From the NCBI RefSeq assembly GCF_000373745.1, contig NZ_KB892324.1:20343-84342 (forward strand): a stretch of DNA of 64,000 bases, given 5' to 3'. Positions within the stretch are counted from its first letter, which is position 1. Each line of letters starts with the position of its first letter. The notes beneath the pieces were generated by a model. It ran no database searches, was not told the origin of the DNA, and was given only the letters and a program-made list of their open reading frames with translations. The DNA comes from Oligella ureolytica DSM 18253 (GTDB taxonomy: Bacteria > Pseudomonadota > Gammaproteobacteria > Burkholderiales > Burkholderiaceae_B). The translations under genes and the position numbers were made by a program. Below are positions 8,935 to 18,455 of the stretch, one piece after another.

Positions 8935-9759
8935 ATGAAGCAGGTGCTTGATTGTGCTATTTTGCATTTTGGGCAGCAACTTGATCCTGGCGCAGTGACT
9001 CAACTTAGTGAGGTTCAACACAAGCTTAAGCATCGGCGTTTAAGATGTCATGAGCTTGATTTATCTGAACGGTTGATGATTTCTGATGAGTTATTGTTTA
9101 GAGAAGATGATCGGCAGTTTTTACTGATGCAGCTTTTACGCTATGATGTGGCTGTTTTTATTCTTAGTACAGAGACTTTAAGTTTAGCCAGGCGTTTTTT
9201 GTTTTATTTGCATTGCGCTGAGGAATTGAACAAGGGCTTTTGTCCAATGATTGCGCTTGCTACGGGTGTGCAGTCAGTGGCTATGATTGATTTAATGCGA
9301 TTAGGCCTAAGTGATTTTATGCACTCACCGGTTGATCACGATGAATTAAGAGTGCGTCTATTTGCTTCAGTAAATAAACCGCTGTTAAGACTGCCTACTG
9401 AATCTGAGGTGGTTGATCCTCCAAGACAAAGCTCGTCTGCCACGGCCATGTCCTATTTTCCGCAGCATGAGCCTAAGCGGGAGTTTTTTGAGGGTTTGTT
9501 GCGTGATGTCGAGCAGCAAACAGGTCATTATGCCTTTGCTTTTAGCGACAGCCAAGCGGTTTATTTTGCTGAGAGTTTTAAGGAAGCTAAGCAAAATGTG
9601 GTTGATCGTTTTGAGCACGGCTATTTGAGCTATATGCTGCGTTCAACTAACGGCAATATTGCTCAAGCAGCGATACTAGCTAAAAAAAATAGGCGCTCAT
9701 TTTGGGAGCTGATGCGTAAACACAAGATTGATGCAGAAGAGTTTCGTCCGGAGCTTTGA
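8935..9759 (+). CDS. orphan response-regulator-like protein with Fis-type DNA-binding domain
   Basis: A 274-residue protein. Residues about 1-145 look like a receiver domain, but the phosphoryl-acceptor Asp at the end of strand 3 is replaced (DVAVFILS where a family member has D-hydrophobic-D) and the conserved Lys is lost (HSP in place of KP). Residues about 215-265 form a Fis-type helix-turn-helix (YMLRSTNGNIAQAAILAKKN) like the C-terminus of NtrC-class regulators, but no AAA+ sigma-54 domain is present. No partner kinase is adjacent. It is probably a phosphorylation-independent transcription regulator; targets are unknown. Confidence 0.7.
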   Translation: MKQVLDCAILHFGQQLDPGAVTQLSEVQHKLKHRRLRCHELDLSERLMISDELLFREDDRQFLLMQLLRYDVAVFILSTETLSLARRFLFYLHCAEELNKGFCPMIALATGVQSVAMIDLMRLGLSDFMHSPVDHDELRVRLFASVNKPLLRLPTESEVVDPPRQSSSATAMSYFPQHEPKREFFEGLLRDVEQQTGHYAFAFSDSQAVYFAESFKEAKQNVVDRFEHGYLSYMLRSTNGNIAQAAILAKKNRRSFWELMRKHKIDAEEFRPEL

Positions 9760-9769
9760 TCAAATCGGT

Positions 9770-9798
9770 TTGTTTAAACAAGGGCAGTCGTTTATAAT
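9770..9798 (+). promoter_or_regulatory. likely sigma-70 promoter for hemE
   Basis: TTGTTT (9770-9775) and a perfect TATAAT (9793-9798) are separated by 17 bases, 120 bases before the hemE ATG and inside the gap after the regulator gene. Confidence 0.6.
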
Positions 9799-9856
9799 TT
9801 GGCATTAAAAAATAAATTTAGTAGCAGAAAAGCCAATGAAGTTCAAGGTTTATTTG

Positions 9857-9881
9857 GAGGTGCTCGAGCGTTTAGCACCTC
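9857..9881 (+). other. hairpin in the hemE 5' leader
   Basis: A perfect 8-bp stem (GAGGTGCT / AGCACCTC) with a 9-base loop stands 36 bases before the hemE start. There is no T run after it, so it is not a terminator. It lies within a 34-codon frame (ATG 9836 to TGA 9940) that overlaps the hemE start and could be a leader peptide. Role unknown. Confidence 0.45.
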
Positions 9882-9917
9882 TCGCCGCTGCTCCGTCTTA
9901 TCGTTACCGGAGGTTTA

Positions 9918-10988
9918 ATGTTTCCTACCTTACAAAATGATGTTTTCTTACGTGCTTTAAAGCGTGAACCAGTTCCCTATACGCCATTATGGTTGATGCG
10001 TCAGGCCGGGCGTTATCTGCCGGAGTATCGTGAATGTCGTGCTACAGCAGGTTCATTCATGGGGCTAGCTACTAACCCCGAGTATGCTTGTGAGGTGACA
10101 TTGCAGCCAATCCGTCGTTTTGATTTGGATGCTTCCATTTTATTTGCTGATATTCTATTAATCCCTGATGCCATGGGCCTTGATTTGGAGTTCATTACGG
10201 GTGAGGGGCCCCGTTTTGCTAAGCCTGTGGATAGCGAAGAGCGTGTTGCTGAGATTCAGGTACCTGATATGGAAAAGCTGCGTTATGTGTTTGATGCAGT
10301 TACCCTAATCCGTAAGGAGTTGGGCGGCAAGGTGCCTCTAATCGGTTTTGCCGGCAGCCCATGGACTGTAGCTTGCTATATGGTCGAGGGTGGTTCCACT
10401 CGTGAGTATCTTAAGATTAAGACGATGATGTACCAACGTCCTGATTTGCTCAAACAAATCCTTGAAATTACAGCGAATGCGACGGCTATTTATCTAAATG
10501 AGCAGATTAAGGCCGGTGCCCAAGCAGTGATGATTTTTGATAGCTGGGGTGGCGTCTTGCCTGATGGTTTATTCCAGCAATTCTCCTTAGCTTACACTCA
10601 AAAGGTCATTGATGAGTTGACGCGTCAGCACGAGGGTGAAGATATCCCCGTTATCGCCTTTACCAAAGGCGGTGGTTTATGGATCGACCAAATTGCTAAT
10701 ACCGGTGCAGATGCAGTCGGTTTAGATTGGACGATGAGTTTAGCGCGCGCCCGTCAGGTAACCGGCGATAAGGTTGCCTTGCAGGGCAATATTGATCCGA
10801 TGGCCTTGTTTGGTACTGAGGAGAGCTTACGACAAGAAGCTCGTCGTGTGATCGATGATTTCGGTCATGTTGGCGCGGGTGGCCACGTATTTAACTTGGG
10901 TCACGGTATTTCTCAATTTACTAATCCGGAACAGGTCGCCGTGTTAGTTGATGAGGTGCACAATTACAGTAAGCAGTACCATAAGTAA
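9918..10988 (+). CDS. hemE: uroporphyrinogen decarboxylase
   Basis: HemE (356 residues, normal length) removes four carboxyl groups from uroporphyrinogen III to give coproporphyrinogen III in heme synthesis. The signature [16 protein letters not shown] near residue 25-40 holds the catalytic Arg residues. [40 protein letters not shown] and FNLGHGI follow. CGGAGG stands 8 bases before the ATG. It is followed by a strong terminator, so it is probably monocistronic. Confidence 0.96.
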   Translation: MFPTLQNDVFLRALKREPVPYTPLWLMRQAGRYLPEYRECRATAGSFMGLATNPEYACEVTLQPIRRFDLDASILFADILLIPDAMGLDLEFITGEGPRFAKPVDSEERVAEIQVPDMEKLRYVFDAVTLIRKELGGKVPLIGFAGSPWTVACYMVEGGSTREYLKIKTMMYQRPDLLKQILEITANATAIYLNEQIKAGAQAVMIFDSWGGVLPDGLFQQFSLAYTQKVIDELTRQHEGEDIPVIAFTKGGGLWIDQIANTGADAVGLDWTMSLARARQVTGDKVALQGNIDPMALFGTEESLRQEARRVIDDFGHVGAGGHVFNLGHGISQFTNPEQVAVLVDEVHNYSKQYHK

Positions 10989-11025
10989 TTCGTATTGCTA
11001 TTTCTATTAGTAGAAATAGATCTTA

Positions 11026-11060
11026 GAGCCCATTTTTCTTCGGATTAGTGGGCTCGTTTT
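11026..11060 (+). terminator. intrinsic terminator after hemE
   Basis: A perfect 7-bp stem GAGCCCA / TGGGCTC, with a 16-base loop and then GTTTT, lies 38 bases after the hemE stop and 19 bases before priA. A smaller TTTCTA/TAGAAA hairpin precedes it. Confidence 0.75.
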
Positions 11061-11078
11061 GACTGGAGAGTATTCTTT

Positions 11079-13277
11079 ATGCGGCAGCCTTGGGTGCGAG
11101 TAGCCTTAGCTTTACCTTTAGGTGATTTATTTGATTACCGTTTGCCCGAGGGTATGGAAGCCTTAATCGGTCAGCGTGTACGCGTCCCTTTTGCCACTAA
11201 AGAACTCATTGGTCTAATCATAGAAAAGCCGTCAGAGCCTGCGTACGAGGAGTCTGCAATCAGGGAGGTGCTGGAAGTGTACGATGACTTGCCACCTATG
11301 CCTACCGATTGGATCGAGTTTGGTGGTTTTGCCGGTACTTATTATCAGCGCCCTTTGGGGGAGGTACTGCTACCAAGCATGCCAAAGCCGTTACGCAATC
11401 CAAAGGCATATACCAGTACAGCCGCTTCAGGTAGTCCGGTCAATCGCTTATTAACAAGACGAGCTAATGCAGCTAAAAAAGCAGCTAAAGCGGCGGCTAA
11501 AGCAGCTAAACTAGCCAAGAATCAATCTCAAGGTGTGGGTGTAAAAGTTGACCTTACTGCGCCAGACAAGGGAGTTGTTGGGCCGTTTCAAGAATCGGCC
11601 GTGCGCCCTCAATTATCTAAGGAGCAGCAGCAGGCTTTAGACCATATCACCCAAATTGAAGGTTATCGCACCGTGTTACTGCATGGCGTAACCGGCAGTG
11701 GCAAAACAGAGGTTTACTTGCATGCAGCCGAACAAGTGATGGCAGAGGGTAAGCAGGTGATGGTGTTGGTGCCGGAGATTAACCTGAGCCCACAGTTGCA
11801 ACGTAAGTTTCAAGAGCGTTTCCCTAACGAGGAAATAGCGGTTATGCATAGTAGTCTCTCAGATGGCGAGCGTCTTGCAGCTTGGGTGGCAATACAGACT
11901 CAGCAATCCAATATCATTCTGGGTACTCGGATGGCTATTTTTGCGCCTGTACAAAATTTAGGTTTGATTGTGATTGATGAAGAGCATGATCCTTCTTACA
12001 AGCAGTTGGATATGTTGCGCTATTCAGCAAGAGATTTGGCTGTATGGCGTGCTCATCAGTTAAATATCCCGGTGGTTCTCGGTTCGGCAACGCCGTCTTT
12101 AGAAACTTGGCATCATGCCAAAGAGGGTAAGTATGACCTTTGCACCTTGACGGAGCGTGTCGGTGCGACCGCGTTTAAACCGACCTTTGAGTTGATTGAT
12201 ATTCGCAAAGAAAGGTTAGTGGAAGGGATTAGCCAGCCCATGCTTGATGAGATTGCTCATTGTCTTGAGCGAGGTCAGCAAGCCTTGGTTTTTATTAATA
12301 GACGTGGCTTTGCGCCGGTTTTGCATTGCCCTTCATGTGCTTGGAATAGTGAGTGTACGCGCTGTTCGGCTTTTATGGTGATGCATCGCCTAGCGAAAGG
12401 TCCTAATGGACCTAATGTCTACGGTTTGCAGTGTCATCATTGTGGTTTGCAAAGCCGTCCACCCAGAGCCTGTCCGGATTGCGGTAACCTTGATATTCAG
12501 CCCTTGGGACGAGGTACACAAAAGGTTGAGGAATATTTAGCGCAGCAGTTCCCTAACGCGCGCATTCAACGCATTGATGCGGATAGTACCAAGCGTAAGG
12601 GGCAGGCGGAGGAGTTGTTTAACCTGGTTCACGAGGGAGAGGTTGATATTCTCATCGGCACGCAGATGGTGTCAAAAGGGCATGATTTTAGAAACCTCAA
12701 TTTGGTCTGCATTTTAAATGCGGATAGCGGTTTATACAGTCATGATTTTCGATCGTCAGAGCGATTGTTTGCGCAGTTATTGCAGGTGGCGGGTAGAGCG
12801 GGACGACATTTGCCGGGAGGCAAGGTGATTCTACAAAGTAATGAAGTCGATCATCCGCTCTTCCATGCTCTTAGACTGCAGGATTATGAGCTCTTTGCTG
12901 AGCATTGTTTGCAAGAACGACGGATAGCAGCATTGCCGCCTTTTTCTTTTCAGACCTTAGTGACTGCGACCGGCAGGGATATTGTCAATTGCTTGGCTTT
13001 TTTAGAAGAGATTAAGACCTTAGTCAATCAGGCAGGGAGCTCTGGCGAATCGAATCAGCAAGCGTTGGCTGAGGCAAGGCACGGGGTACGTTTTTATGAT
13101 CCGGTCCCTCTACGCATTGTGAGGGTGTTTCATGTCGAACGTGCACAGTTACTCTTGGAGTCACAGTCGCGAGCAAGGTTGCAGCACTTCTTGCCTATTT
13201 GGCAGGAGTTTATTCCCGCGATTGCTAAAAAACATAGGGTCCAATACGTCATTGAGGTAGACCCTTTAGAGATTTGA
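11079..13277 (+). CDS. priA: primosomal protein N' (replication restart helicase)
   Basis: PriA (732 residues) reloads the replisome at stalled forks. The N-terminal DNA-binding part starts VRVALALPLGDLFDYRLPEG. The helicase has GVTGSGKTEVYL (Walker A), DEEHD, GSATPSLET and QVAGRAGR. Between these lie paired C-x2-C zinc motifs (CPSC, CTRC, CHHC, CPDC). An Ala/Lys-rich linker of roughly 30 residues (around residues 125-150, with repeated KAAKAA) separates the N-domain from the helicase. The downstream asparaginase starts only a few bases after the stop, suggesting one transcript. Confidence 0.95.
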   Translation: MRQPWVRVALALPLGDLFDYRLPEGMEALIGQRVRVPFATKELIGLIIEKPSEPAYEESAIREVLEVYDDLPPMPTDWIEFGGFAGTYYQRPLGEVLLPSMPKPLRNPKAYTSTAASGSPVNRLLTRRANAAKKAAKAAAKAAKLAKNQSQGVGVKVDLTAPDKGVVGPFQESAVRPQLSKEQQQALDHITQIEGYRTVLLHGVTGSGKTEVYLHAAEQVMAEGKQVMVLVPEINLSPQLQRKFQERFPNEEIAVMHSSLSDGERLAAWVAIQTQQSNIILGTRMAIFAPVQNLGLIVIDEEHDPSYKQLDMLRYSARDLAVWRAHQLNIPVVLGSATPSLETWHHAKEGKYDLCTLTERVGATAFKPTFELIDIRKERLVEGISQPMLDEIAHCLERGQQALVFINRRGFAPVLHCPSCAWNSECTRCSAFMVMHRLAKGPNGPNVYGLQCHHCGLQSRPPRACPDCGNLDIQPLGRGTQKVEEYLAQQFPNARIQRIDADSTKRKGQAEELFNLVHEGEVDILIGTQMVSKGHDFRNLNLVCILNADSGLYSHDFRSSERLFAQLLQVAGRAGRHLPGGKVILQSNEVDHPLFHALRLQDYELFAEHCLQERRIAALPPFSFQTLVTATGRDIVNCLAFLEEIKTLVNQAGSSGESNQQALAEARHGVRFYDPVPLRIVRVFHVERAQLLLESQSRARLQHFLPIWQEFIPAIAKKHRVQYVIEVDPLEI

Positions 13278-13292
13278 TTGAGGTATGACACA

Positions 13293-14285
13293 GTGAATCA
13301 TCCAAAAATTGCTTTGATTGGTACAGGCGGCACTATCTCTTCGTTTGTAGATGACACCTTGGATGTCTTGAATTATCCGGATATCGGTCAAAAGTATGAG
13401 GTTCGGGAGTTACTTAAGCAAGTGCCTGAGCTTACGCGTATTGCTGAGATGGTGCCTCTAAATTTTGATGCAGTCAGCAGCTCACTTATCGGTCCTAAGC
13501 AATGGCTGCGAATTGCTCAGTTGATTATGGCGCATGAGCAGGATGTTGATGGCTTTGTTATCACTCACGGCACAGGTACGCTTGAGGAGACTGCCTATTT
13601 TTTACATCTTGTTTTAAAGACGACAAAGCCGGTTGTATTGGTGGGGGCGCAGCGACCTATCAGTGCCTTGAGTTCGGACGCCAAAATGAATTTAGTTGCG
13701 GCTACACGTGTGGCGGCGTCGTCTCAGGCAGTGCAACAAGGAGTGTTGGTCGTACTCAACGATGAAATACATTCGGCGCGTGATGTCACAAAAAGCTCAA
13801 CGTATCGTTTGCAGGCTTTTGTCAGTCCTGATTTTGGCTTGTTGGGTCACGTTGACTCGGATAAACTTTGTTTTTATAGGCAACTAACGACTCCTCATAC
13901 GATTAACACGGATTTTCATTTTGCAGAGCTTGGTGCTGATTTACCGCGAGTAGATATTTTGTACAGTTATGCGGGAAGCGATGGTGTAGCCGTTGATGCT
14001 TTTGTCGCAGCGGGCTGTCGTGGTATTGTCAGTGCCGGTTTTGCGCCGGGATTAGGTACAGCAGGCGAGTATGAGCAGTTATTGGCAGCACATGCGCAAG
14101 GTGTGTTAATTGTACAAAGTAGCAGAGCAGCTAGTGGTCGAGTGGCACCACGCCACTATTTACAAGAAAATAGAATAATCGCAGCGGGTAATTTATCACC
14201 GCAAAAAGCTCGTATATTGCTGATGTTAGCGCTAACAAAAAGCACAGAGATAGAAGTCATTCAAGACTTTTTTGATCGCTATTAA
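13293..14285 (+). CDS. L-asparaginase family amidohydrolase
   Basis: A 330-residue asparaginase/glutaminase-fold enzyme, expected to hydrolyse L-asparagine to aspartate and ammonia. It has the first catalytic Thr motif GTGGTISS, the second ITHGTGTLEETAYFL, and the Lys in SSDAKMNL. No signal peptide is seen, so it is likely cytoplasmic. The GTG at 13293 has GAGG 9 bases upstream; an alternative TTG start (13278) abuts the priA stop and would overlap that ribosome site. The N-terminal wording differs from E. coli AnsA and AnsB, so I give no symbol. Confidence 0.85.
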   Translation: MNHPKIALIGTGGTISSFVDDTLDVLNYPDIGQKYEVRELLKQVPELTRIAEMVPLNFDAVSSSLIGPKQWLRIAQLIMAHEQDVDGFVITHGTGTLEETAYFLHLVLKTTKPVVLVGAQRPISALSSDAKMNLVAATRVAASSQAVQQGVLVVLNDEIHSARDVTKSSTYRLQAFVSPDFGLLGHVDSDKLCFYRQLTTPHTINTDFHFAELGADLPRVDILYSYAGSDGVAVDAFVAAGCRGIVSAGFAPGLGTAGEYEQLLAAHAQGVLIVQSSRAASGRVAPRHYLQENRIIAAGNLSPQKARILLMLALTKSTEIEVIQDFFDRY

Positions 14286-14314
14286 GTAATAAATCATATT
14301 TTTAAAGTTTTTGT

Positions 14315-16435
14315 ATGTCGACGCCTCCTTTCGCTTCTTTGAGCACTCAAATTCAAGGTCTTAATCCAATGCAGCAGGAGGCCGTGCTGTATTTGGATGG
14401 TCCTTGTCTGGTGTTGGCGGGGGCAGGAAGTGGTAAGACACGAGTGATCACTCAAAAAATCGCTTATTTACTCAATACCTGTGGTTATAGCGCCAAAGGC
14501 GTGCTGGCGTTGACATTTACCAATAAAGCGGCCAAAGAGATGGTCGAGCGCTTAAAACCTTTAGTTGAACCGAGCTTAATCAAAGGGCTGACGGTGTGTA
14601 CCTTCCATGCGCTAGGCGTGCGGTTTTTAAGGGAAGAAGCGCAATTCGCCGGGCTTAAGCGCGGTTTTTCAATTTTAGATGCGACGGATGCGGCGAGTAT
14701 CATTCAAGAAATGCTGAGTACGACAGATAAAGGGCGTATTCGCGCAGTTCAGCAGGTTATCTCTTTGTGGAAAAACCAGCTAATTATGCCGGACCAGGCA
14801 GAAACCCTTGCTCAAACGCCTGATGAACAGGATGCGGCTAAGCTCTATCGCAGTTATGAGGCAACGCTAAAAGCTTATCAGGCAGTGGATTTTGATGATT
14901 TGATTTTATTGCCGGTGATGTTGATGCGTGAGCATGAGGAAGTGCGTGAGCGTTGGCAAAAGCGTATTACGTATTTGCTGGTCGATGAGTATCAAGACAC
15001 CAATGCTTGTCAGTATGAGTGGGTTAAGTTACTCACGGATTTTCGTCAGATGTTTACCGCCGTTGGTGATGATGATCAAGCCATTTATGCTTGGCGTGGT
15101 GCGACGGTAGAAAATCTCTCGCGCTTGATGACAGATTATCAGAAAATTAAATTAATTAAGTTAGAGCAAAACTATCGCTCCGTAGGGCGGATTTTAGAAG
15201 CAGCAAATAATGTGATTGCTCATAATCCCAATGTCTTTTCTAAAAAGCTGTGGTCGGCTTTTGAAGAAGGGTCGCCGGTTCAAGTGGTGAAGATGGAAAA
15301 TGACAAGGCGGAGGCTGAGACAGTCGCTATGCGCATTACTCAAGCGCGGTTCCAGCAGCGAGCAGATTGGAAAGACTTTGCCGTGCTTTATCGTGGTAAT
15401 CACCAGGCTCGGGTGATTGAGCAGGCATTTAGGGAAATGCATATACCTTATGTGATTGCCGGTGGTCAAAGTTTTTTTGATAAGGCCGAGGTGCGCGATA
15501 TCTTAGCGTATCTGCGGTTGCTCGTTAATGAAGAGGATGATCCGGCATTTATCCGCGCAGTGACCACACCAAAACGTGGCATTGGTCAGGCAACACTTAC
15601 CGGTCTTGGTGAGTTGGCGTCTGCTAAGGGAGTTAGTCTTTATGAAGCCATTTTTGAAGATGAACTGATCAATCATATTAATGAAAAGCAATTTCAAGCC
15701 TTGCGCTCTTTTGCTCATGTCATAGAAAATATCAGATGGCAGGCGAATCGTGGTCGTTCGCCGGTGCGGGCGGTTGATTTATTGAGTAATCCTGAGTTGT
15801 ATCGTAGCGAAGAGCGTAAAGCACCGGCGCTTTTAGATGAGTTGATGTCTTTTATCAATTATGAGCGTTATTTATACGAGACGCTAGAGGAGCGAAGTGC
15901 TTTATCCCGCTGGCAAAATGTCCAAGAGCTCATTACTTGGTTAAAAAGCAAAGCCCTCGAAGAGGATATGGATTTTATGCAGTTAGTGCAGCGTATCGCC
16001 TTGATTACGATGTTGGAGCGCAGTGAGGACGAGGAAGAGATTGATGCAGTCAAGCTGAGCACAGTGCATGCCTCTAAGGGCTTAGAGTATCCCTATGTGC
16101 ATCTTATCGGTGCTGAAGAGGGGCTCTTGCCACACTTGGGCAAAGATGACGAATACGGTGACCCTAACAAAGAAGATGGCGGCTATAGCGATCGTATCCA
16201 AGAAGAGCGTCGCTTGATGTATGTGGCGATTACGAGGGCGCAGAAGCACCTCACTGTGACTTGGTGTAAAAAGCGTCGGCGTGCGCGTGAGGACATTATT
16301 TGTGAGCCTTCACGATTTATTGTGGAGATGGGTTTGGAGAGTGGTGTTGAAGTGGAAAAGTATCCATTTCAAGGCATGTCACCCCAAGAACGTCTGATGC
16401 GTCTGAGAGAAATGTTGACTCAAAAAAACAGTTAA
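14315..16435 (+). CDS. rep: ATP-dependent DNA helicase Rep (UvrD/Rep superfamily 1)
   Basis: A 706-residue SF1A helicase. Motifs in order: LNPMQQEAV (Q), LVLAGAGSGKTRVIT (Ia Walker A), LTFTNKAAKEM, VDEYQDTN (Walker B), VGDDDQAIYAWRGA (motif III, the Asp-Asp-Asp-Gln wording typical of Rep), LEQNYRS, STVHASKGLEYPYV and YVAITRAQ. It unwinds DNA ahead of forks and removes protein blocks. It is 29 bases after the asparaginase gene, probably in the priA transcript, which makes sense for replication restart. Confidence 0.9.
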   Translation: MSTPPFASLSTQIQGLNPMQQEAVLYLDGPCLVLAGAGSGKTRVITQKIAYLLNTCGYSAKGVLALTFTNKAAKEMVERLKPLVEPSLIKGLTVCTFHALGVRFLREEAQFAGLKRGFSILDATDAASIIQEMLSTTDKGRIRAVQQVISLWKNQLIMPDQAETLAQTPDEQDAAKLYRSYEATLKAYQAVDFDDLILLPVMLMREHEEVRERWQKRITYLLVDEYQDTNACQYEWVKLLTDFRQMFTAVGDDDQAIYAWRGATVENLSRLMTDYQKIKLIKLEQNYRSVGRILEAANNVIAHNPNVFSKKLWSAFEEGSPVQVVKMENDKAEAETVAMRITQARFQQRADWKDFAVLYRGNHQARVIEQAFREMHIPYVIAGGQSFFDKAEVRDILAYLRLLVNEEDDPAFIRAVTTPKRGIGQATLTGLGELASAKGVSLYEAIFEDELINHINEKQFQALRSFAHVIENIRWQANRGRSPVRAVDLLSNPELYRSEERKAPALLDELMSFINYERYLYETLEERSALSRWQNVQELITWLKSKALEEDMDFMQLVQRIALITMLERSEDEEEIDAVKLSTVHASKGLEYPYVHLIGAEEGLLPHLGKDDEYGDPNKEDGGYSDRIQEERRLMYVAITRAQKHLTVTWCKKRRRAREDIICEPSRFIVEMGLESGVEVEKYPFQGMSPQERLMRLREMLTQKNS

Positions 16436-16571
16436 TCATTTGACTGGACGCAATGAAAAGACCATAACAGGATTGTCCTTATTGCCCGTAGTTGGCTAGG
16501 CTTTGTTAAACTCATATTTAGTATGAGTAGAAAAATAAAATAGGCTCAATCGAGCAGATAGAGGATTTTTG

Positions 16572-17771
16572 ATGATACAAGAAAATCAATTAGATAGCGA
16601 TATCATTGTGATTGGTGCGGGTCCCGCGGGTATTAGTTTTGCTCGAGGCGTGGCTCCTAGCGGCTTAAGAGTGACGTTGATCGAAAAAAGCCCGGAGTCG
16701 GTGTTGGCTGACCCACCTTATGATGGTCGTGAAATTGCATTGACCCATACCTCTCGCGATATTATGCAAAAGCTCGATATGTGGCAGCGAGTGCCCGATG
16801 ACGAGATTTATTTCTTGCGTGAAGCTCATGTGCTTAATGGCGAGTCAGATTATTCTCTCAGTTTTCCACACCCCAAAAAAGTGCGTGGGCGTGAGATTGA
16901 CACTTTGGGCTATTTAATTTCTAACCATAATATTCGTCGTTCAGCCTATGATTCGATCAAGCATTTTGACAATGTGAACTTTCAAACGGGCCAAGGCGTG
17001 GTTAAGGTCACAACCGATGCACAAAAAACTACTGTTACCTTAGAAGACGGTAAGGTCCTGACAGCCAAAGTATTGATTGCTGCCGATAGTCGATTTTCTA
17101 ATACACGTCGCCAGTTAGGTATCTCAACCGATATGCATGATTTCGGACGCACAGTGATGGTCTTCCGTACCGAGCATACGTTGCCTAACAACGAAACTGC
17201 GACTGAGTGTTTCTTCTACGGTCGAACCTTGGCTTTATTACCTTTGGGCGACTATATGACAAATTGTGTGGTGACCATTGACTCTCATCGTGCCCAGGAG
17301 ATTCTTGGCCTGAGTCGAGAACAGTTGGGCGCAGAGATGATGCGTATGCTCAGTAATCGCTTTGGCGAGATGAAGGTGATTAGTGATGTGCATAGCTATC
17401 CTTTAGTGGGGGTGCACGCCAGAAGCTTTGTGGCTGAGCGTAGCGCGTTGATTGGTGATGCCTCTGTGGGTATGCACCCGGTCACTGCTCATGGGTTTAA
17501 TCTTGGCCTTGCCGGTGCAGATATCTTAGCAACAGTGATTAGTGAGGCCCATGCTTGTGGTGAGGATTTCTCTTCACAAGAGGTCCTTAAGCGCTACGAA
17601 CGTAAGCATATGCCGCATACCTTGTTCTTGTTTCATGGTACCAATGCTATCGTGAAGCTTTTTACAAATGAGCAAACACCTGCGCGTTTCCTACGTTCAG
17701 CGGTGGTGCGATTAAGTAATAACCTACCACCGGTGAAGTTTCTTATTAGCCGTCAATTAACTGGTTTTTAG
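16572..17771 (+). CDS. ubiM: FAD-dependent ubiquinone-biosynthesis hydroxylase, UbiM-like
   Basis: A 399-residue flavoprotein monooxygenase of the UbiH/UbiF/COQ6 group. It has the dinucleotide fold VIGAGPAGISFA at the N-terminus and the second FAD motif GDASVGMHPVTAHGFNLGL near residue 300. The wording NPPYDGREIALTH-like and YLISNHNIRR-like (here PPYDGREIALTH and YLISNHNIRR) is what I associate with UbiM of Neisseria and Alcaligenaceae, which hydroxylates one or more ring positions. ATG 16572 follows AGAGGA by 6 bases; a TTG codon just upstream is disfavoured. Its 3' end overlaps the convergent methyltransferase gene by 15 bases. Confidence 0.7.
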   Translation: MIQENQLDSDIIVIGAGPAGISFARGVAPSGLRVTLIEKSPESVLADPPYDGREIALTHTSRDIMQKLDMWQRVPDDEIYFLREAHVLNGESDYSLSFPHPKKVRGREIDTLGYLISNHNIRRSAYDSIKHFDNVNFQTGQGVVKVTTDAQKTTVTLEDGKVLTAKVLIAADSRFSNTRRQLGISTDMHDFGRTVMVFRTEHTLPNNETATECFFYGRTLALLPLGDYMTNCVVTIDSHRAQEILGLSREQLGAEMMRMLSNRFGEMKVISDVHSYPLVGVHARSFVAERSALIGDASVGMHPVTAHGFNLGLAGADILATVISEAHACGEDFSSQEVLKRYERKHMPHTLFLFHGTNAIVKLFTNEQTPARFLRSAVVRLSNNLPPVKFLISRQLTGF

Positions 17772-18371
17772 TTTTTCTACGGCCAACACATAAGGTGCAG
17801 GAGCTGCGGTGTTTTCAAACTGATAACGCAGGCTTCTGTACCGTCTTGTATCCACTTGCTTAATCCAATGGTTGAGTGCATCCTGCTCAACGCGGCCTTG
17901 TTCGTGGCCCGGATAAACCACAATAATTAATACGCCGCTCTCTTTTAGTAGCGTCAGCGCCTGTTCGATCGCGAGTAGCGTGGTATCAACTTCTGTGGTG
18001 ATTAGCTTGTCTTGACCCGGTAAATACCCGAGATTAAAAAGTACCACGGACACTTCGTCATTGACGGTGTCCGCCATAAATTGGTGGCCGCGTAAATGCA
18101 ATTTGCAGCGCTCTAATAAATTGTGCTCTTGTAATCGCTCTTGGGTTCTTTGCAATGCTTGAGGCTGGATATCAAAGGCATGTACAAGGCCATTGGGACC
18201 CACCCACTGTGCTAATTTGACCGTGTCATAACCATTGCCCATGGTTGCATCGATAACCGTGTCTTCGGGCTTGATGGACCTTTTGGCTAGGCTGTCTGCA
18301 AAGTGAATGATCTGCTCAAAAATGAAAGGTCCTTTGCCAAAACTGTGCTTTACCTGTTTGTCGGTGCTCAT
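17757..18371 (-). CDS. mnmM: class I SAM methyltransferase of the MnmM/YtqB (rRNA_methylase) family
   Basis: A 204-residue methyltransferase: the SAM-binding DATMGNGYDTVKLA, the acidic loop FDIQ, and NLGYLPGQDK, the characteristic motif of this family, followed by VVYPGHEQG. Members of this family (B. subtilis YtqB/MnmM) methylate the 5-aminomethyl group of U34 in tRNA to give mnm5(s2)U, replacing the MnmC methyltransferase domain. That role here is inferred from family wording only. It is convergent with the ubiM-like gene and divergent from the PCuAC gene. Confidence 0.7.
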   Translation of the reverse strand: MSTDKQVKHSFGKGPFIFEQIIHFADSLAKRSIKPEDTVIDATMGNGYDTVKLAQWVGPNGLVHAFDIQPQALQRTQERLQEHNLLERCKLHLRGHQFMADTVNDEVSVVLFNLGYLPGQDKLITTEVDTTLLAIEQALTLLKESGVLIIVVYPGHEQGRVEQDALNHWIKQVDTRRYRSLRYQFENTAAPAPYVLAVEKLKTS

Positions 18372-18455
18372 CGTGTCGATTAGAAATAAGTGGTTTTAGA
18401 ATGGTAGTTGCTATATAGTATCAAAACTTATACGTTCTGACTAAGGAGTAAGGAA

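Noticed and set aside
8452..9033. Short minus-strand frames upstream of the Fis-type regulator
   Set aside because: No ribosome sites, odd residue composition and no recognisable domain; they overlap the likely promoter area.
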